Under the pieces are notes generated by a model. The model did no database searches. It was not told where the DNA came from and worked only from the letters and a program-made list of their open reading frames with translations. This document shows, piece after piece, positions 35,609 to 44,625 of a stretch of DNA of 64,000 bases (the stretch's first letter is position 1; every line of letters begins with the position of its first letter). The stretch comes from DASQYE01 sp035940775. Its GTDB lineage: Bacteria; Acidobacteriota; Blastocatellia; Pyrinomonadales; Pyrinomonadaceae. The translations under genes and the position numbers were made by a program. The stretch spans positions 62,001 to 126,000 of the forward strand of contig DASZEN010000004.1 in NCBI GenBank assembly GCA_035940775.1, written 5' to 3'.

Positions 35609-37183
35609 ATGTTGACGCGACTCGGTTTAATGGATGTGGAGATGGACGGCGAAGCGCTCGCCGCCTACGGCGATGTTTCGGTGCCGGAGGAGAATGACCC
35701 GGCCACCGCGCTGGAGCAGCAGGAGCAGGAGAAGCCTGCGGCTACGGCGCGTCACATACTTTTGAGCAAACCGGCGCAGACCATTCTATTGGTCTTCATC
35801 TTCGCCTCGCTGCCGCTGTTCGTTCCGCGTCTCGCGCAGTTTCGAGAGATGCTGCCGAACCCACGCGAGCTTGTCTCCTTCAAGGGAAGCGAAGCGCCCG
35901 CGACCGGCAGCAACGACATTCCAGGCGGCGCGCAATCAAGCGCCGATGCGACCTTTGCCGCGAGCGCCGCCCCGACTCCGGTCATCGTCGGCGCAGATCA
36001 CCCCGTAGAAGACCCTGCTGGCGCGCTCAACGCCTTCTATAACTCGCTCTCGCGCACAGACGCCCGCGCGCCCGGCGCGATCACACGCATCACTCATTAC
36101 GGCGATTCGCCGATCACCAACGACGGCATCACGAGCACTGTTCGTCGCCTGTTACAGACGCGCTTCGGCGATGCCGGTCACGGCTTCATACTGATCGATC
36201 GTCCGTGGGCATGGTACGGGCACGACGCGATCAGTTTCACGCCCGGCGGCGGGTGGAACTCCGACGCGATGATGAACGCGAAAGCGGGCGACGGCGAGTT
36301 CGGGCTCGGCGGCGTGACCTTCAGCGCCACCGGCCCCGGCAAGTCCACGCGTTTCGCTCCGGCGAGCCAGGGCGAGACGGGCAAGAGCTTCTCGCGCATG
36401 GACGTTTACTATTTGCAGCAGCCGGGCGGCGGCGAGTTCAGCGTCGATGTCAACGACGGCGACGCTCAGATCGTCTCGACCCGTGGAGAGGCCGCGCGCT
36501 CGGGCTTCTTCGAGGTCAGAGCGCCGCAGGCGGGCCCGAACAGCTTCGACGTTAAGACCCTGAGCGGCGAGGTGCGCCTCTTCGGCGCTGTCCTTGAGAA
36601 CGACGGGCCGGGCGTGGTCTATGACAGCCTGGGCGTCAACGGCGCTTACGCCGGTCTGCTCGTTTCCGCCATGAACCAGGCGCACTGGGCGGAGCAGTTG
36701 CAGCATCGCAAGCCCAATCTGGTGGTCATCAATTACGGGACGAACGAGAGCCAGTATGCGACGCCCGAGCAGTTGGAGCGTTACGATAGGGACTTGCGCG
36801 AGGTGGTGCGGCGCGTGCGCGAGGCGCTGCCCGGCGTCTCGATCCTGATCGTCTCGCCGATGGATCGCGGCCAGATGGCTCCCGGCGGCAAGATCATCAC
36901 GAAGCCTTCGATCCCGATGATCGTCGATCTGCAACGCCGCGTCGCGCTTGAGACCAATTGCGCCTTCTTCAACACCTACGCGGCGATGGGCGGCGAAGGC
37001 ACTATGGCGAAGTGGGCCGCCGCGCCCAAGCGTCTCGTCAGAAGCGACCTGACGCACCCGACCGCCGAGGGCGCGGAGATCGTCGGTCGCCTCATCTACG
37101 AAGCGCTCTACGACGGCTACACGAAATACAGGGGGCGTACGGGAGGCGCGGGCCTGATCGCGCAGCAGGGCAAAGACAATTAA
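35609..37183 (+). CDS. Membrane-anchored SGNH-type O-acetyltransferase or hydrolase
   Basis: A 524-residue protein with one N-terminal membrane helix (about 52-70) and an outward SGNH domain. Blocks visible: ITHYGDSPITND (Ser near 164), NYGTNESQYA, and SDLTHPTAEG (Asp and His of the triad). A carbohydrate-binding-like beta insertion lies between blocks I and III. Location, 25 bases behind MBOAT, points to the acyl-accepting partner. It shares block order and the PGVVYDSLGVNGAYA turn with the 32216 gene. The start is ATG at 35609; in-frame ATGs a few codons later are possible alternatives. Confidence 0.85.
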   Translation: MLTRLGLMDVEMDGEALAAYGDVSVPEENDPATALEQQEQEKPAATARHILLSKPAQTILLVFIFASLPLFVPRLAQFREMLPNPRELVSFKGSEAPATGSNDIPGGAQSSADATFAASAAPTPVIVGADHPVEDPAGALNAFYNSLSRTDARAPGAITRITHYGDSPITNDGITSTVRRLLQTRFGDAGHGFILIDRPWAWYGHDAISFTPGGGWNSDAMMNAKAGDGEFGLGGVTFSATGPGKSTRFAPASQGETGKSFSRMDVYYLQQPGGGEFSVDVNDGDAQIVSTRGEAARSGFFEVRAPQAGPNSFDVKTLSGEVRLFGAVLENDGPGVVYDSLGVNGAYAGLLVSAMNQAHWAEQLQHRKPNLVVINYGTNESQYATPEQLERYDRDLREVVRRVREALPGVSILIVSPMDRGQMAPGGKIITKPSIPMIVDLQRRVALETNCAFFNTYAAMGGEGTMAKWAAAPKRLVRSDLTHPTAEGAEIVGRLIYEALYDGYTKYRGRTGGAGLIAQQGKDN

Positions 37184-37249
37184 CACGAGCGCTCGCTCTG
37201 ATCTTTAAGCCCGCTTCTTCCGCCCGCGCGCTTAACCGCAAAAATTCGA

Positions 37250-37315
37250 GGCTCACAGTAAAGCACCCGCAGGACTAATAACCCTACGGGTGCTTTTACT
37301 GTGAGCCTTCTTTTA
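37250..37315. terminator. Long terminator hairpin after the SGNH gene
   Basis: Arms of about 24 bases (37250-37273 and 37282-37307), with one bulge and one mismatch, are separated by an 8-base loop and followed by TTCTTTT on the plus strand. It sits between convergent genes and probably stops both. Confidence 0.7.
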
Positions 37316-37355
37316 GCAGCTAAGGGATTGCGACCGCTCTGGTCAAACGTGGCTG

Positions 37356-37871
37356 CTATTTGCAGATGGCTTCTCCCTTGAATACGAACCCTGTCGTCTC
37401 GCCGTTAGCGTTGTTCGTGACGTGCGAGGTCACACGAACCATCAGATCGTCGTCAGCCCTTCCTGCGCCCTGTGCCTCGCCCTGTTTAATCAGCTTCATT
37501 TTTTGCACGAGAGTAAACTCAAACGGTGCGAACTCAAAAAAGGCGTTGGAATTCTGCTCGGAATTTTCAGATTCATGAGCCACATACTGTTCGCCCGTGG
37601 TCAGGTCGGTGGCCGTCAAGTCTTCGTATCTGGTCTGCATCTCGACGTGATAACGACCTTTGTCGGTGATAGTAACGTGCGTTCTAATGTGCAGCTTGCC
37701 GATTATTTGGATAGGATCGCCGAGCGGGCAGCCTGCAATCGTCGTGTTGATGTCCTGTGTGGTTTCCGTCGTCATGGTCGTCGCCTGCGCCATAGTCGAA
37801 TCCACTCGCACAAACAAGAGCAGTCCAAAAAGGGCGGTTAGTAGGGGGAACTTCCACATTCTTTTATTCAT
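37356..37871 (-). CDS. Secreted hypothetical protein
   Basis: A 171-residue protein with a signal peptide (about 1-29, ending TMAQA) and a compact beta-rich body (HIRTHVTITDKGRYHVEMQTRYEDLTATDLTTGEQYVAHES). One early Cys in TIAGCPLGD and one near the end (AICK) could form a disulfide. The ATG at 37871 is preceded by AAGGAGAGGAC, a strong site. No family is recognised. Monocistronic, convergent with the SGNH gene. Confidence 0.75.
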   Translation of the reverse strand: MNKRMWKFPLLTALFGLLLFVRVDSTMAQATTMTTETTQDINTTIAGCPLGDPIQIIGKLHIRTHVTITDKGRYHVEMQTRYEDLTATDLTTGEQYVAHESENSEQNSNAFFEFAPFEFTLVQKMKLIKQGEAQGAGRADDDLMVRVTSHVTNNANGETTGFVFKGEAICK

Positions 37872-38357
37872 GTCCTCTCCTTTTGAGATGAGTAGTGCGC
37901 CGAGCTTTTTTGTGTTCATGGCGCGGGGTTTTGGGGCAAGGCCGGGACAGGGAGAGCGGCGCGAGCGCATGTCATCTGTCTAGACCAGTACGGATAATCT
38001 CAAATCACTCCCGGCCCGTCTCGCCGCGTCGATAGATTTCGCGGCGAAGCAGCAGACTCGCAGACGGCCGTCGCTAAACGCGCAGATACGAGTCCGGATG
38101 ATTAAATCCTCAAGCTATCTCTATAATGAAAGTCGGGTTAACCTGGGAGTATAAGAGACCATCGCTCCTGCGAGAGCATGTTAAGCGCCAACAGACTAGA
38201 CTCTCCTGCATAGAGTTGTCAACTTAAGTTTTACGGCCCTTCGGTGCTCGCAGGCACAAGGGCGCATCTCTCGATTACACGGAAGAGAGAGAGTATTAAC
38301 CGGCCGCTTTTTCCAGAAGGGCGATCTTGATAAAGGCTTGAGAGTGGGCCTCTCCCG
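37872..38357. other. Intergenic region
   Basis: About 485 bases between the secreted protein and the TPR gene, both on the minus strand. AT-rich around 38100-38150 and again at 38215-38235 (a short AACTTAAGTT palindrome). I see no supported gene or full promoter. Confidence 0.35.
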
Positions 38358-39353
38358 TCAGCTCGACGGAGCGGCTTCCTGTTCGGCGGCCTGGCGGCGA
38401 AGCTGGTCTATGATGGAGCGCACCGCCGGGGCGAGGCTTCCTTCGGGCGCAAGCTGCAAGTACTGCTCGTAGGCTTCGACGGCCTCTTTGTATTTCTCCA
38501 TCTTCTCGTAGGCCGCACCCAGGAGTTGATAGAGAACCGGCTCCGTATCCGAAAGCTGAGAGATGGCAGCGCGAAATTCCTCGACCGCCTCCTCGTTCAT
38601 CCCCTTCTCTTCAAAGACCAGGGCGAGACCCGTGTGAGCTTCCGGCTGAAAGCCGCGCGCTTCGCGTATTGAGCGGCGAAACGCTTCGATGGCCTCGTTC
38701 GTGAAAGCGGACATGCGAAGGATGCGGCCCTCGACCGCCGACGCCTCCGGGTAGACGGGCCGCGCGCGTCGGGCCCGCGCGATCTCTTCGAGCGCGGCGT
38801 CGTAATCGTTCAGGTCGAGCAGCACGCGCGCCAGCCCGACGCGCGCCGCCGGGTATAGAGGCCGAGCCTTGAGCGCGTCCCTGTACATCTCAGCCGCAGC
38901 CTTGCGCGCTTCGTCATCCTTTGCCGTCTCGCGCGCCGACTCCGCCTGCTGAAAGAGCAGCTCGGCCCTGTCGGTCGTCCGCACGAGCGTAACCTTAACC
39001 TGACCGCGCTGCGCCGCCTGTAACGGCAGCACCCTCTCTTTAAATCCGCTGGCGCGCACCCTCAGCATGTGGCGTCCGGCCGCGACCCGTTTGATGTCTA
39101 GTTGGCCGGACGCGTCCGTGACGCCGCGCCTCACTTCGTCGATCCAGATGACGGCCTCGGGCTCCGTCTGTACGGTGATGGACTTCGCGGAGGCCGCAGT
39201 AGAGTTTGAAGCCTTAGTAGCGTTTGACGCCGTGCGCTTTCGCTGCGCCGCTGCGTCAGGCGCCGGGGTCAGCAAAAGGCAGAGCGCCGCGGTGAGGAAA
39301 AACAGGTTCGGGCGATTGAAAGAGTATGCGTCTTTCCGCAAAGTAATGCTCAC
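38358..39353 (-). CDS. Secreted PEGA-like and TPR protein
   Basis: A 331-residue exported protein. A signal peptide (about 1-37) and a Thr/Ser/Ala linker precede a PEGA-like beta domain (58-125; ITVQTEPEAVIWIDEVRRGVTDASGQLDIKRVAAGRHMLRVRASGF). Tetratricopeptide repeats from about 150 to 310 follow, ending with an Ala/Glu-rich tail. Such proteins assemble or scaffold envelope complexes. The start is GTG at 39353 with GGGA at 8 bases. It follows the transglycosylase gene by 75 bases on the same strand, separated by a terminator-like hairpin. Confidence 0.82.
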   Translation of the reverse strand: MSITLRKDAYSFNRPNLFFLTAALCLLLTPAPDAAAQRKRTASNATKASNSTAASAKSITVQTEPEAVIWIDEVRRGVTDASGQLDIKRVAAGRHMLRVRASGFKERVLPLQAAQRGQVKVTLVRTTDRAELLFQQAESARETAKDDEARKAAAEMYRDALKARPLYPAARVGLARVLLDLNDYDAALEEIARARRARPVYPEASAVEGRILRMSAFTNEAIEAFRRSIREARGFQPEAHTGLALVFEEKGMNEEAVEEFRAAISQLSDTEPVLYQLLGAAYEKMEKYKEAVEAYEQYLQLAPEGSLAPAVRSIIDQLRRQAAEQEAAPSS

Positions 39354-39384
39354 GATTGGATTCCCTTTTAATCGTCGGATAATT

Positions 39385-39421
39385 GGCGATCAAGCTCCGT
39401 TTCGCGCGGCGCTTGATCGCC
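39385..39421 (-). terminator. Hairpin between transglycosylase and TPR genes
   Basis: Perfect 11-base arms (GGCGATCAAGC and complement) around a 15-base loop, 8 bases past the transglycosylase stop; the minus-strand follow-on is AATTATCC. Termination may be partial, allowing read-through. Confidence 0.5.
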
Positions 39422-39428
39422 GGATGCT

Positions 39429-41750
39429 TTATTCATCCTCCTCATTGCCGGTCACGCGGCGCGGGCGGATGGTCGCGTCCGTCCGCTGACCTGCGGCGCG
39501 CGTGCCGACCTCCGGGCGAAACTGCCCCGCGTCGTCGTAGAGCCGTTCGTATTGCAGCGTGTTGCGCACGACGCCCTGCACGTAGCCGCGCGTCTCCTTG
39601 AAGGGGATCGCCTCCGTCCATTCGTCCAGCTCAAGCGGCAGCGAGGCGCGCCACTGCACGACGCGACCCGGCCCGGCATTGTAGGCGGCGGCGACATACT
39701 CTATGCGACCGTACTTATCCATCTGGTCGCGCAGGTAGGCCGTGCCGAGCTGAATGTTAAGGCGCGGCTCGTAGAGCGAGTCGGCCGTGACGGTGCGCTC
39801 GACTCCGTATCTTTTAGCAACGAGCGTTCCGGTCGGAACCAGCAATTGCATCAGGCCGTAGGCTTTCGCCGTCGAGCGTGCGCGCGGGTTAAAGACCGAT
39901 TCCTGTCGAATCAAACCTGCCACCTGATGCGGGTCGAGCCGCTTGGCGCGCGCCTCCTGCACGATGATGTCCCAGTAAGCCAGCGGGTAAAAGACATCCC
40001 ATTCCTCGCGCGTCAACTCTTCGGGCCTCATCTGCGCATAGTCCGGATAGCTCTTCTTCATTATGTTGAAGGCCCGCACATTATCCTCGCGCGCGCGATA
40101 GATGCGCGCCAGCGCGAGATTGATGCGCGGGCTCGCGGGCGCTGCCTGCGAAGCCGTATCCAGTTCTTCAAGCGCCCAATCGTCAGCGCCTATCGTATTA
40201 AGCTGGTCTGCTTTGGCGATCCGCTCGTCCGCGCTCGCGCCCGCAGTTTCTTCGGCGACCGTCACGGTTTGAAGATTGGCGACGGCGCGACCGATCATGG
40301 AGTCGGGAGCGAAATTCCCATTGACCGCCACGCGGTTGCGCTCCATCGTATCGAGCCTCTGCTTCGCCAGATAGCCGTACCAGTTGGCGCTGTAGCGCGC
40401 CTGTAATCCCTGATAGATGGCGCGCGCTTCCGCCAGACGACCTGCGCGCTCGCTATCGCGCGCGGCCCAGTAGGCGGCGCGTCCGCGATTGTCCGTATTT
40501 TTATCGGCGTAAAGCGCCAGGTGCTCCGTCAGCAAGCGCGACGATTCCGGGTAGTTCTTCGCTTCGTGCACGGCCCATGCAAGCTCGAACTGGGCCTGGG
40601 CCACTTCGGCCGCGCCCGGATAGGCGCTGACGGCCGTTCGGAAGAAGTAGCTGGCGTCCGTCGTATTCCTGGCGTCTTCGGCGATCTGGCCTACGTTTGT
40701 GAAGGCGCGCGGCGTCCACTGGCTCTGCGGAAAGGCGCGGCGCAACTCGTCCAGAACGCCGCGCACCATGTCCCACTGCCGCGCGACGGCGTAAGCCTGG
40801 GCCAGGTAATAGAGCGCCTCGGCGCGCAACTCGCCCGCCGAGGTCGGCAGGCTGCGAAGAGAGGTGATGGCCTCCGTCGTTCGTCTTGCGAGGGTCGCGG
40901 CGATGCCCCTGCGTAGCTGGGCCTGCGGGGTTAGTGTATTTGGAAAACGCGCCGCACCGTCCGTGTAAGCGTTGAAGGCGTCGCTGTAGCGCTTCGCTTC
41001 GTAGAGCCGTTCGGCGCGCGTCGAAGCCTCTTCGGCGCTTCCCGGCGAAGTGGTGGAACCGAGCCGTACGATGGCCGCCGCCGCTTCCGTGCTCTCGGCG
41101 GACGCGGGCGCGTAGAAGTACAGGCGTCGATAGGCGGCCAGAGCCCCGGCCGGGTCGGACGCCTGCTCAGAGGCTTTGGCCGAGAGCAGCAGCGCCGCCG
41201 GGTCAGCCTTCTCGCCCAGATTCTTCAACAGCAGCGGCACGCCCGCCGCCTGACCGTCCTGCAAAGCCATCTCGGCATCTCGAAGGCTCGCTTCACGCGC
41301 GCGTATGCTCGACGGGTAGTCGCGCGCGAGTTGTTCGTAAGCGGCGCGCGCCTCGACGCGACGGCCAGCACCTTCGAGCGCCCGCGCCCGCATCAGCAGA
41401 GCGTAATCGCCCAGCGCCGTGCGCTGGCGTATGACGCTCGCTTCCAGAAGCGCGGCGGCTCCCGCAAAATCGCCCGCCTTGAGCTTGATGCGAGCGCGAA
41501 CCAGTCGCGCAAGTCCAGCCGCTTTCGTATCGGGGAAATCCGACTCGATGCGCGCGACCGCATCCTCTGCGGGCAGCACGCCGTTGCGCGTCATCGCGCG
41601 CAAAGTTTCGAGCGCCTTCAATTCGGCGGGCGTGCCTTGCTGGCGCGTACCGCAACTCGCGCTCATAAAGGGCGCGACCGATGCGCCGATCAGGACTATG
41701 AGTCCGATGGCGACCAATGTGATGCGATGCTGGCGGAAATTAAAGCTCAA
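39429..41750 (-). CDS. Soluble lytic murein transglycosylase (Slt70-like)
   Basis: A 773-residue exported peptidoglycan hydrolase. A signal peptide (about 1-31, ending SASC, a possible lipobox) leads to a long TPR-like alpha-superhelix (about 40-590). The C-terminal SLT domain (about 600-740) has the catalytic Glu in GLIRQESVFNPRARS, GLMQLLVPTG and AAYNAGPGRV. The start is TTG at 41750 with AAGGAGG at 9 bases. The order matches E. coli Slt70, which recycles cell wall. The last about 25 residues form a charged tail. Confidence 0.9.
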   Translation of the reverse strand: MSFNFRQHRITLVAIGLIVLIGASVAPFMSASCGTRQQGTPAELKALETLRAMTRNGVLPAEDAVARIESDFPDTKAAGLARLVRARIKLKAGDFAGAAALLEASVIRQRTALGDYALLMRARALEGAGRRVEARAAYEQLARDYPSSIRAREASLRDAEMALQDGQAAGVPLLLKNLGEKADPAALLLSAKASEQASDPAGALAAYRRLYFYAPASAESTEAAAAIVRLGSTTSPGSAEEASTRAERLYEAKRYSDAFNAYTDGAARFPNTLTPQAQLRRGIAATLARRTTEAITSLRSLPTSAGELRAEALYYLAQAYAVARQWDMVRGVLDELRRAFPQSQWTPRAFTNVGQIAEDARNTTDASYFFRTAVSAYPGAAEVAQAQFELAWAVHEAKNYPESSRLLTEHLALYADKNTDNRGRAAYWAARDSERAGRLAEARAIYQGLQARYSANWYGYLAKQRLDTMERNRVAVNGNFAPDSMIGRAVANLQTVTVAEETAGASADERIAKADQLNTIGADDWALEELDTASQAAPASPRINLALARIYRAREDNVRAFNIMKKSYPDYAQMRPEELTREEWDVFYPLAYWDIIVQEARAKRLDPHQVAGLIRQESVFNPRARSTAKAYGLMQLLVPTGTLVAKRYGVERTVTADSLYEPRLNIQLGTAYLRDQMDKYGRIEYVAAAYNAGPGRVVQWRASLPLELDEWTEAIPFKETRGYVQGVVRNTLQYERLYDDAGQFRPEVGTRAAGQRTDATIRPRRVTGNEEDE

Positions 41751-41887
41751 TGCGCCTCGCCTCCTTCCCCTTCTCGAACATACGGCAACTGGCGCGCTCG
41801 CTCGCCCGGGCCGCCCGTGGCCTGAATGCCAGAGAACGCCGCTAGGATGCCCCGCGCGAGCCGAGCCGTTGCTGTAAAAAAAAGAAC

Positions 41888-41951
41888 GACAAGCGAAAAG
41901 TGACAGGCGAACAAGAATAAGCTCTTATTTCACCTGTCACAAAGTCGCTTG
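41888..41951. repeat. Heptamer-phased inverted repeat downstream of the GAF gene
   Basis: Units GACAAGC, GAAAAGT, GACAGGC, GAACAAG and AATAAGC run with a 7-base period and are matched by complementary units on the right (to 41951). Outer arms CAAGCGA/TCGCTTG and inner arms GTGACAGG/CCTGTCAC can form a long hairpin that probably ends the GAF transcript. Confidence 0.6.
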
Positions 41952-41963
41952 CCACTTGACGGT

Positions 41964-43541
41964 TCAGGCCGATACGGCCGCGCCCGGATAGGCCGCGCCC
42001 AGCTTCGACGGGTCGCCCTCGGCGAGCGTGTTGACCAACTCCTGATGGAAATAGTCGTAGCGCGCGGCCACGGGCGGCGCAACGCGCTTGTCGTACATCT
42101 GTCGCGAGCGGTCTATATCCTCGCGCAAGCGCTCGTAGATGTTGCCTTGCGCGCGGCCCTCCTTGACCTTCTGCTCGTTGTAGAGCTTGATTTCCGAGAC
42201 CAGCAGACGCGCGAAGCGGCGCGCATCGTTATGCAGCCTGCGCTCGTCCTCGCTCACCTCGACGGGCAATTCCGCATCCGCACTGCCGTAGCGGCGCGAT
42301 GTGCCGAGGCGCGCTCCACCCCCGAACTGCTCCGAGGGTGAAGGCGTCGGCTGCGGTTGAGCCAGAGGCCCGGTCGTCGCCGCTGCTGCGGTGTCGGCGC
42401 TCGGTTGAGCGCCCCCTGTGTCGGCCCACGACGGCGTCGAAGGGATAAAAGGCGCAACACCCTTTTCCTCGATCACGGGCGCGTGAGTCTCAACTGTCGG
42501 AGTCTCGTCCCACGCATCCGAAGCCGTTGCGGGTGGAGCGCCGACGGCCTCCACGCCTTCGGCCTCAGAGGCAGCAGCCTCTTCCTCGGCAGCGGCCTCC
42601 TCCTCTTCCTCTTCGGCTACGGGTTCGACCGCCGGGGCGGGCGCTTCGGCCTCAGCGAGTTGGGGCTGTTCGGGCGCTTCCTCCGTCTCGACGGCTGACG
42701 GCGGCTGCTCCTCTTCCTCCGGCGCGCGCTCTTCTTCGACCACGGACGGCTGTTTTCCGGAGGCTTGCGCTCTGGTGCGTTGCGGGCGCGCCGCGCCCCG
42801 CGAGAGCGAGAGCAACTCGACGGCCATATCGGCGACGCGCACCAGGGTTTCAAGCGCCTCAAGGTTGATGGCATCGGATTCGAGCGCGGCCGAATCCGCG
42901 TAGAGCACGGCGACGGCCTTATCTCTGACGACGAGCGGAATGGCTACCATGCGCTGCGGAGGATCGGAGCCGAGTCGTTGCAGCAGGTCATGGTCTCCGG
43001 CGTTTGCTCCGGGCGTACCGCTCCAAACAGTCCGCGACCTGACGACATCGCTCAGCAGCGTGTCGGAGGCGAGCGGGAGGCTTATTTCGCGAATCGCGTC
43101 GTCGCCTACGGTTCCCTCGAAGCCACGCGCGCGCCAGCCCGTCGCCTGCTCGTTTTTAATGACGAAGAAGGCCACGCGCGGGGCGAAAGAGGCGGCGCGA
43201 TTGACGAGCACATCGAGAATATTGGCCTGCGTGCGCTGGTCGTCAATCTCTTCGACGGCGGCTTTGAGAATCGCCATATCGCTCGAAGCCTTGGTGCGCG
43301 CGGACTCTGCGGCGGCCTCTTCGATGCCGCGCTCGTGAGCGGCTCGCATGTGATCGGCGATGGCGACGGCGATGGACGTGTCCGTTTCGCCCTCGCTGGC
43401 AGAGCGCTCCAGGATGCGCGTGAACGCTTCGTTGACCTGGCTCTGAAGGCGCGCAACCTCTTCCTGTATGCCGCTCATGCGCGAATCTATGTGATGGTTA
43501 AGCTCTGCGCGCAGGCTCTTTTCCAGTTCCTCACTGACCAC
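41964..43541 (-). CDS. GAF-domain protein with acidic linker and conserved C-terminal helix domain
   Basis: A 525-residue cytoplasmic protein. An N-terminal coiled-coil (10-100) precedes a GAF domain (about 110-260; APRVAFFVIKNEQATGWRARGF). An Ala/Glu/Pro-rich, highly acidic linker (about 270-420) follows. The last 90 residues form a basic helical domain (RRLHNDARRFARLLVSEIKLYNEQKV), which I recall from other acidobacterial regulators but for which I know no function. The GTG start has GGAGGAGG seven bases before. It is divergent from the receiver at 43889 with matching strong promoters, suggesting a shared signalling unit. Confidence 0.8.
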   Translation of the reverse strand: MVSEELEKSLRAELNHHIDSRMSGIQEEVARLQSQVNEAFTRILERSASEGETDTSIAVAIADHMRAAHERGIEEAAAESARTKASSDMAILKAAVEEIDDQRTQANILDVLVNRAASFAPRVAFFVIKNEQATGWRARGFEGTVGDDAIREISLPLASDTLLSDVVRSRTVWSGTPGANAGDHDLLQRLGSDPPQRMVAIPLVVRDKAVAVLYADSAALESDAINLEALETLVRVADMAVELLSLSRGAARPQRTRAQASGKQPSVVEEERAPEEEEQPPSAVETEEAPEQPQLAEAEAPAPAVEPVAEEEEEEAAAEEEAAASEAEGVEAVGAPPATASDAWDETPTVETHAPVIEEKGVAPFIPSTPSWADTGGAQPSADTAAAATTGPLAQPQPTPSPSEQFGGGARLGTSRRYGSADAELPVEVSEDERRLHNDARRFARLLVSEIKLYNEQKVKEGRAQGNIYERLREDIDRSRQMYDKRVAPPVAARYDYFHQELVNTLAEGDPSKLGAAYPGAAVSA

Positions 43542-43676
43542 CTTTCGTCCTCCTCCGTTTCGGTCGTTTCCTTTGCACGAAATCCAGAATCGCGGGCCGC
43601 CTCCGTAATTTAAACGGGTAACGGTCGAGTCGGGTGAGGGCCGCGCCGCCGCCGTGTCGCAAAACCCCCTTCTCGG

Positions 43677-43706
43677 ATTATGGACGGGCATATCGAACGG
43701 TGTCAA
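43677..43706 (-). promoter_or_regulatory. Promoter of the GAF-domain gene
   Basis: On the minus strand TTGACA and CATAAT are 18 bases apart, about 140 bases upstream of the GTG. Confidence 0.6.
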
Positions 43707-43736
43707 GAAACTCTTTAATTAATAGCACTTGAAAGT

Positions 43737-43766
43737 TTGACACCCGTCGCCCGGCTGGGCTATAAC
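43737..43766 (+). promoter_or_regulatory. Promoter of the receiver gene
   Basis: TTGACA and TATAAC are 18 bases apart; transcription would begin near 43773, immediately before the heptamer block. Confidence 0.65.
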
Positions 43767-43780
43767 GACCCAACCCCTGA

Positions 43781-43889
43781 GATTTTGGATTTGAGATTTC
43801 GGGTTTTAGATTGGGGGCACAAAATAGAATCCCGAACCTGAGCGAGCCGGTCTCCTTTACTCCAAAATCTAAAATCCGGAATTATCCGA
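43781..43889. repeat. Heptamer-phased AT-rich inverted repeat
   Basis: Left block: GATTTTG, GATTTGA, GATTTCG, GGTTTTA, GATTGGG (43781-43815). Right block: CCAAAAT, CTAAAAT, CCGGAAT, TATCCGA (43862-43889), roughly the reverse complement. The receiver ATG begins at the last A of the right block, so the leader could fold into a hairpin. Confidence 0.65.
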
Positions 43890-44266
43890 TGCCTTCCAGT
43901 ATTCTCATCGCCGACGACTACGAAGACAATCGCGAGCTGCTGCGCCTGATGCTGATGACGGACGGCTACACGATACGCGAAGCGCGCAACGGCCGCGAAT
44001 GCGTCACGATGGCGACCGACGAGCCGCCCGACCTCGTGCTGGTTGATCTTTCGATGCCGGAGCTGGACGGCTGGGGCGTGCTCCGCGAGCTGAGAGCCGA
44101 CGAGCGGACGCGGGCCGTTCCGTGCGTGGCCGTTTCCGCTTCGGCCATTGCCGCCCGCGAGAGCGCCCTTGAGCAGGGCTTCGATGATTATCTATCCAAA
44201 CCTTTCCGCAAGCAGGAGCTTCTGAGCATGGTCGCCCGACTGCTCCCGGAAGGGCGCGGCCAGTAG
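43889..44266 (+). CDS. Single-domain response regulator
   Basis: A 125-residue CheY-like receiver with no output domain. Acidic pocket IADDYEDN, phospho-acceptor Asp in LVDLSMPELDG, Ser switch in AVSAS and Lys in DDYLSKPFRK are all present. The ATG at 43889 starts the receiver fold; the frame extends upstream through repeat DNA and is rejected. Its partner kinase is not adjacent; the GAF protein transcribed away from it is a plausible functional neighbour. No strong ribosome site is visible. Confidence 0.9.
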   Translation: MPSSILIADDYEDNRELLRLMLMTDGYTIREARNGRECVTMATDEPPDLVLVDLSMPELDGWGVLRELRADERTRAVPCVAVSASAIAARESALEQGFDDYLSKPFRKQELLSMVARLLPEGRGQ

Positions 44267-44295
44267 CGTCGCAGCAGCCGCAGCAGCAGACACTT

Positions 44296-44586
44296 ATGCC
44301 AGCCAGCAAAAAAGCCTCGACGGGAAAAGACGTGGAACCGAGCGCGGGCGCGATCACGGTCGCTTTCGAGAAGCTGTTCGGCGGCGGGCGCGGCGTCCGT
44401 CGATACGCGCGCTCCGGCCTGCGTTACGTCAATCTAAGCGGGGGAGCGGTGCTCGTCGAACAGAACCCTAAGAAACGAAGCGAGTGGGCCCGTCTTGCCC
44501 AGAGCGGCCATCGCATCGCCTGGGTCTTGCGCGACGGCGAGTACTTGGCGCGCGTCGTCGATGGCGAAGTGTCCATGCTCGACTGA
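44296..44586 (+). CDS. Small hypothetical protein
   Basis: Ninety-six residues, basic at the N-terminus, with a compact beta-rich body (LRYVNLSGGAVLVEQNPKKRSEWARLAQSGHRIAWVLRDGEYLARVVDG). It begins 30 bases after the receiver stop on the same strand, so it may be co-transcribed. The ribosome site is weak. No family was recognised; composition is that of a real protein. Confidence 0.6.
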   Translation: MPASKKASTGKDVEPSAGAITVAFEKLFGGGRGVRRYARSGLRYVNLSGGAVLVEQNPKKRSEWARLAQSGHRIAWVLRDGEYLARVVDGEVSMLD

Positions 44587-44625
44587 AAAAAGCTTTAAAG
44601 GAATCTAAAAAAGCCTTTCGGGCTG

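Larger units (their letters stand above)
43542..43888. other. Divergent promoter region of GAF gene and receiver gene
   Basis: About 345 bases with two strong divergent promoters (43677-43706 minus; 43737-43766 plus), followed by two blocks of heptamer-phased AT-rich DNA that form an inverted repeat ending at the receiver ATG. Confidence 0.55.
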
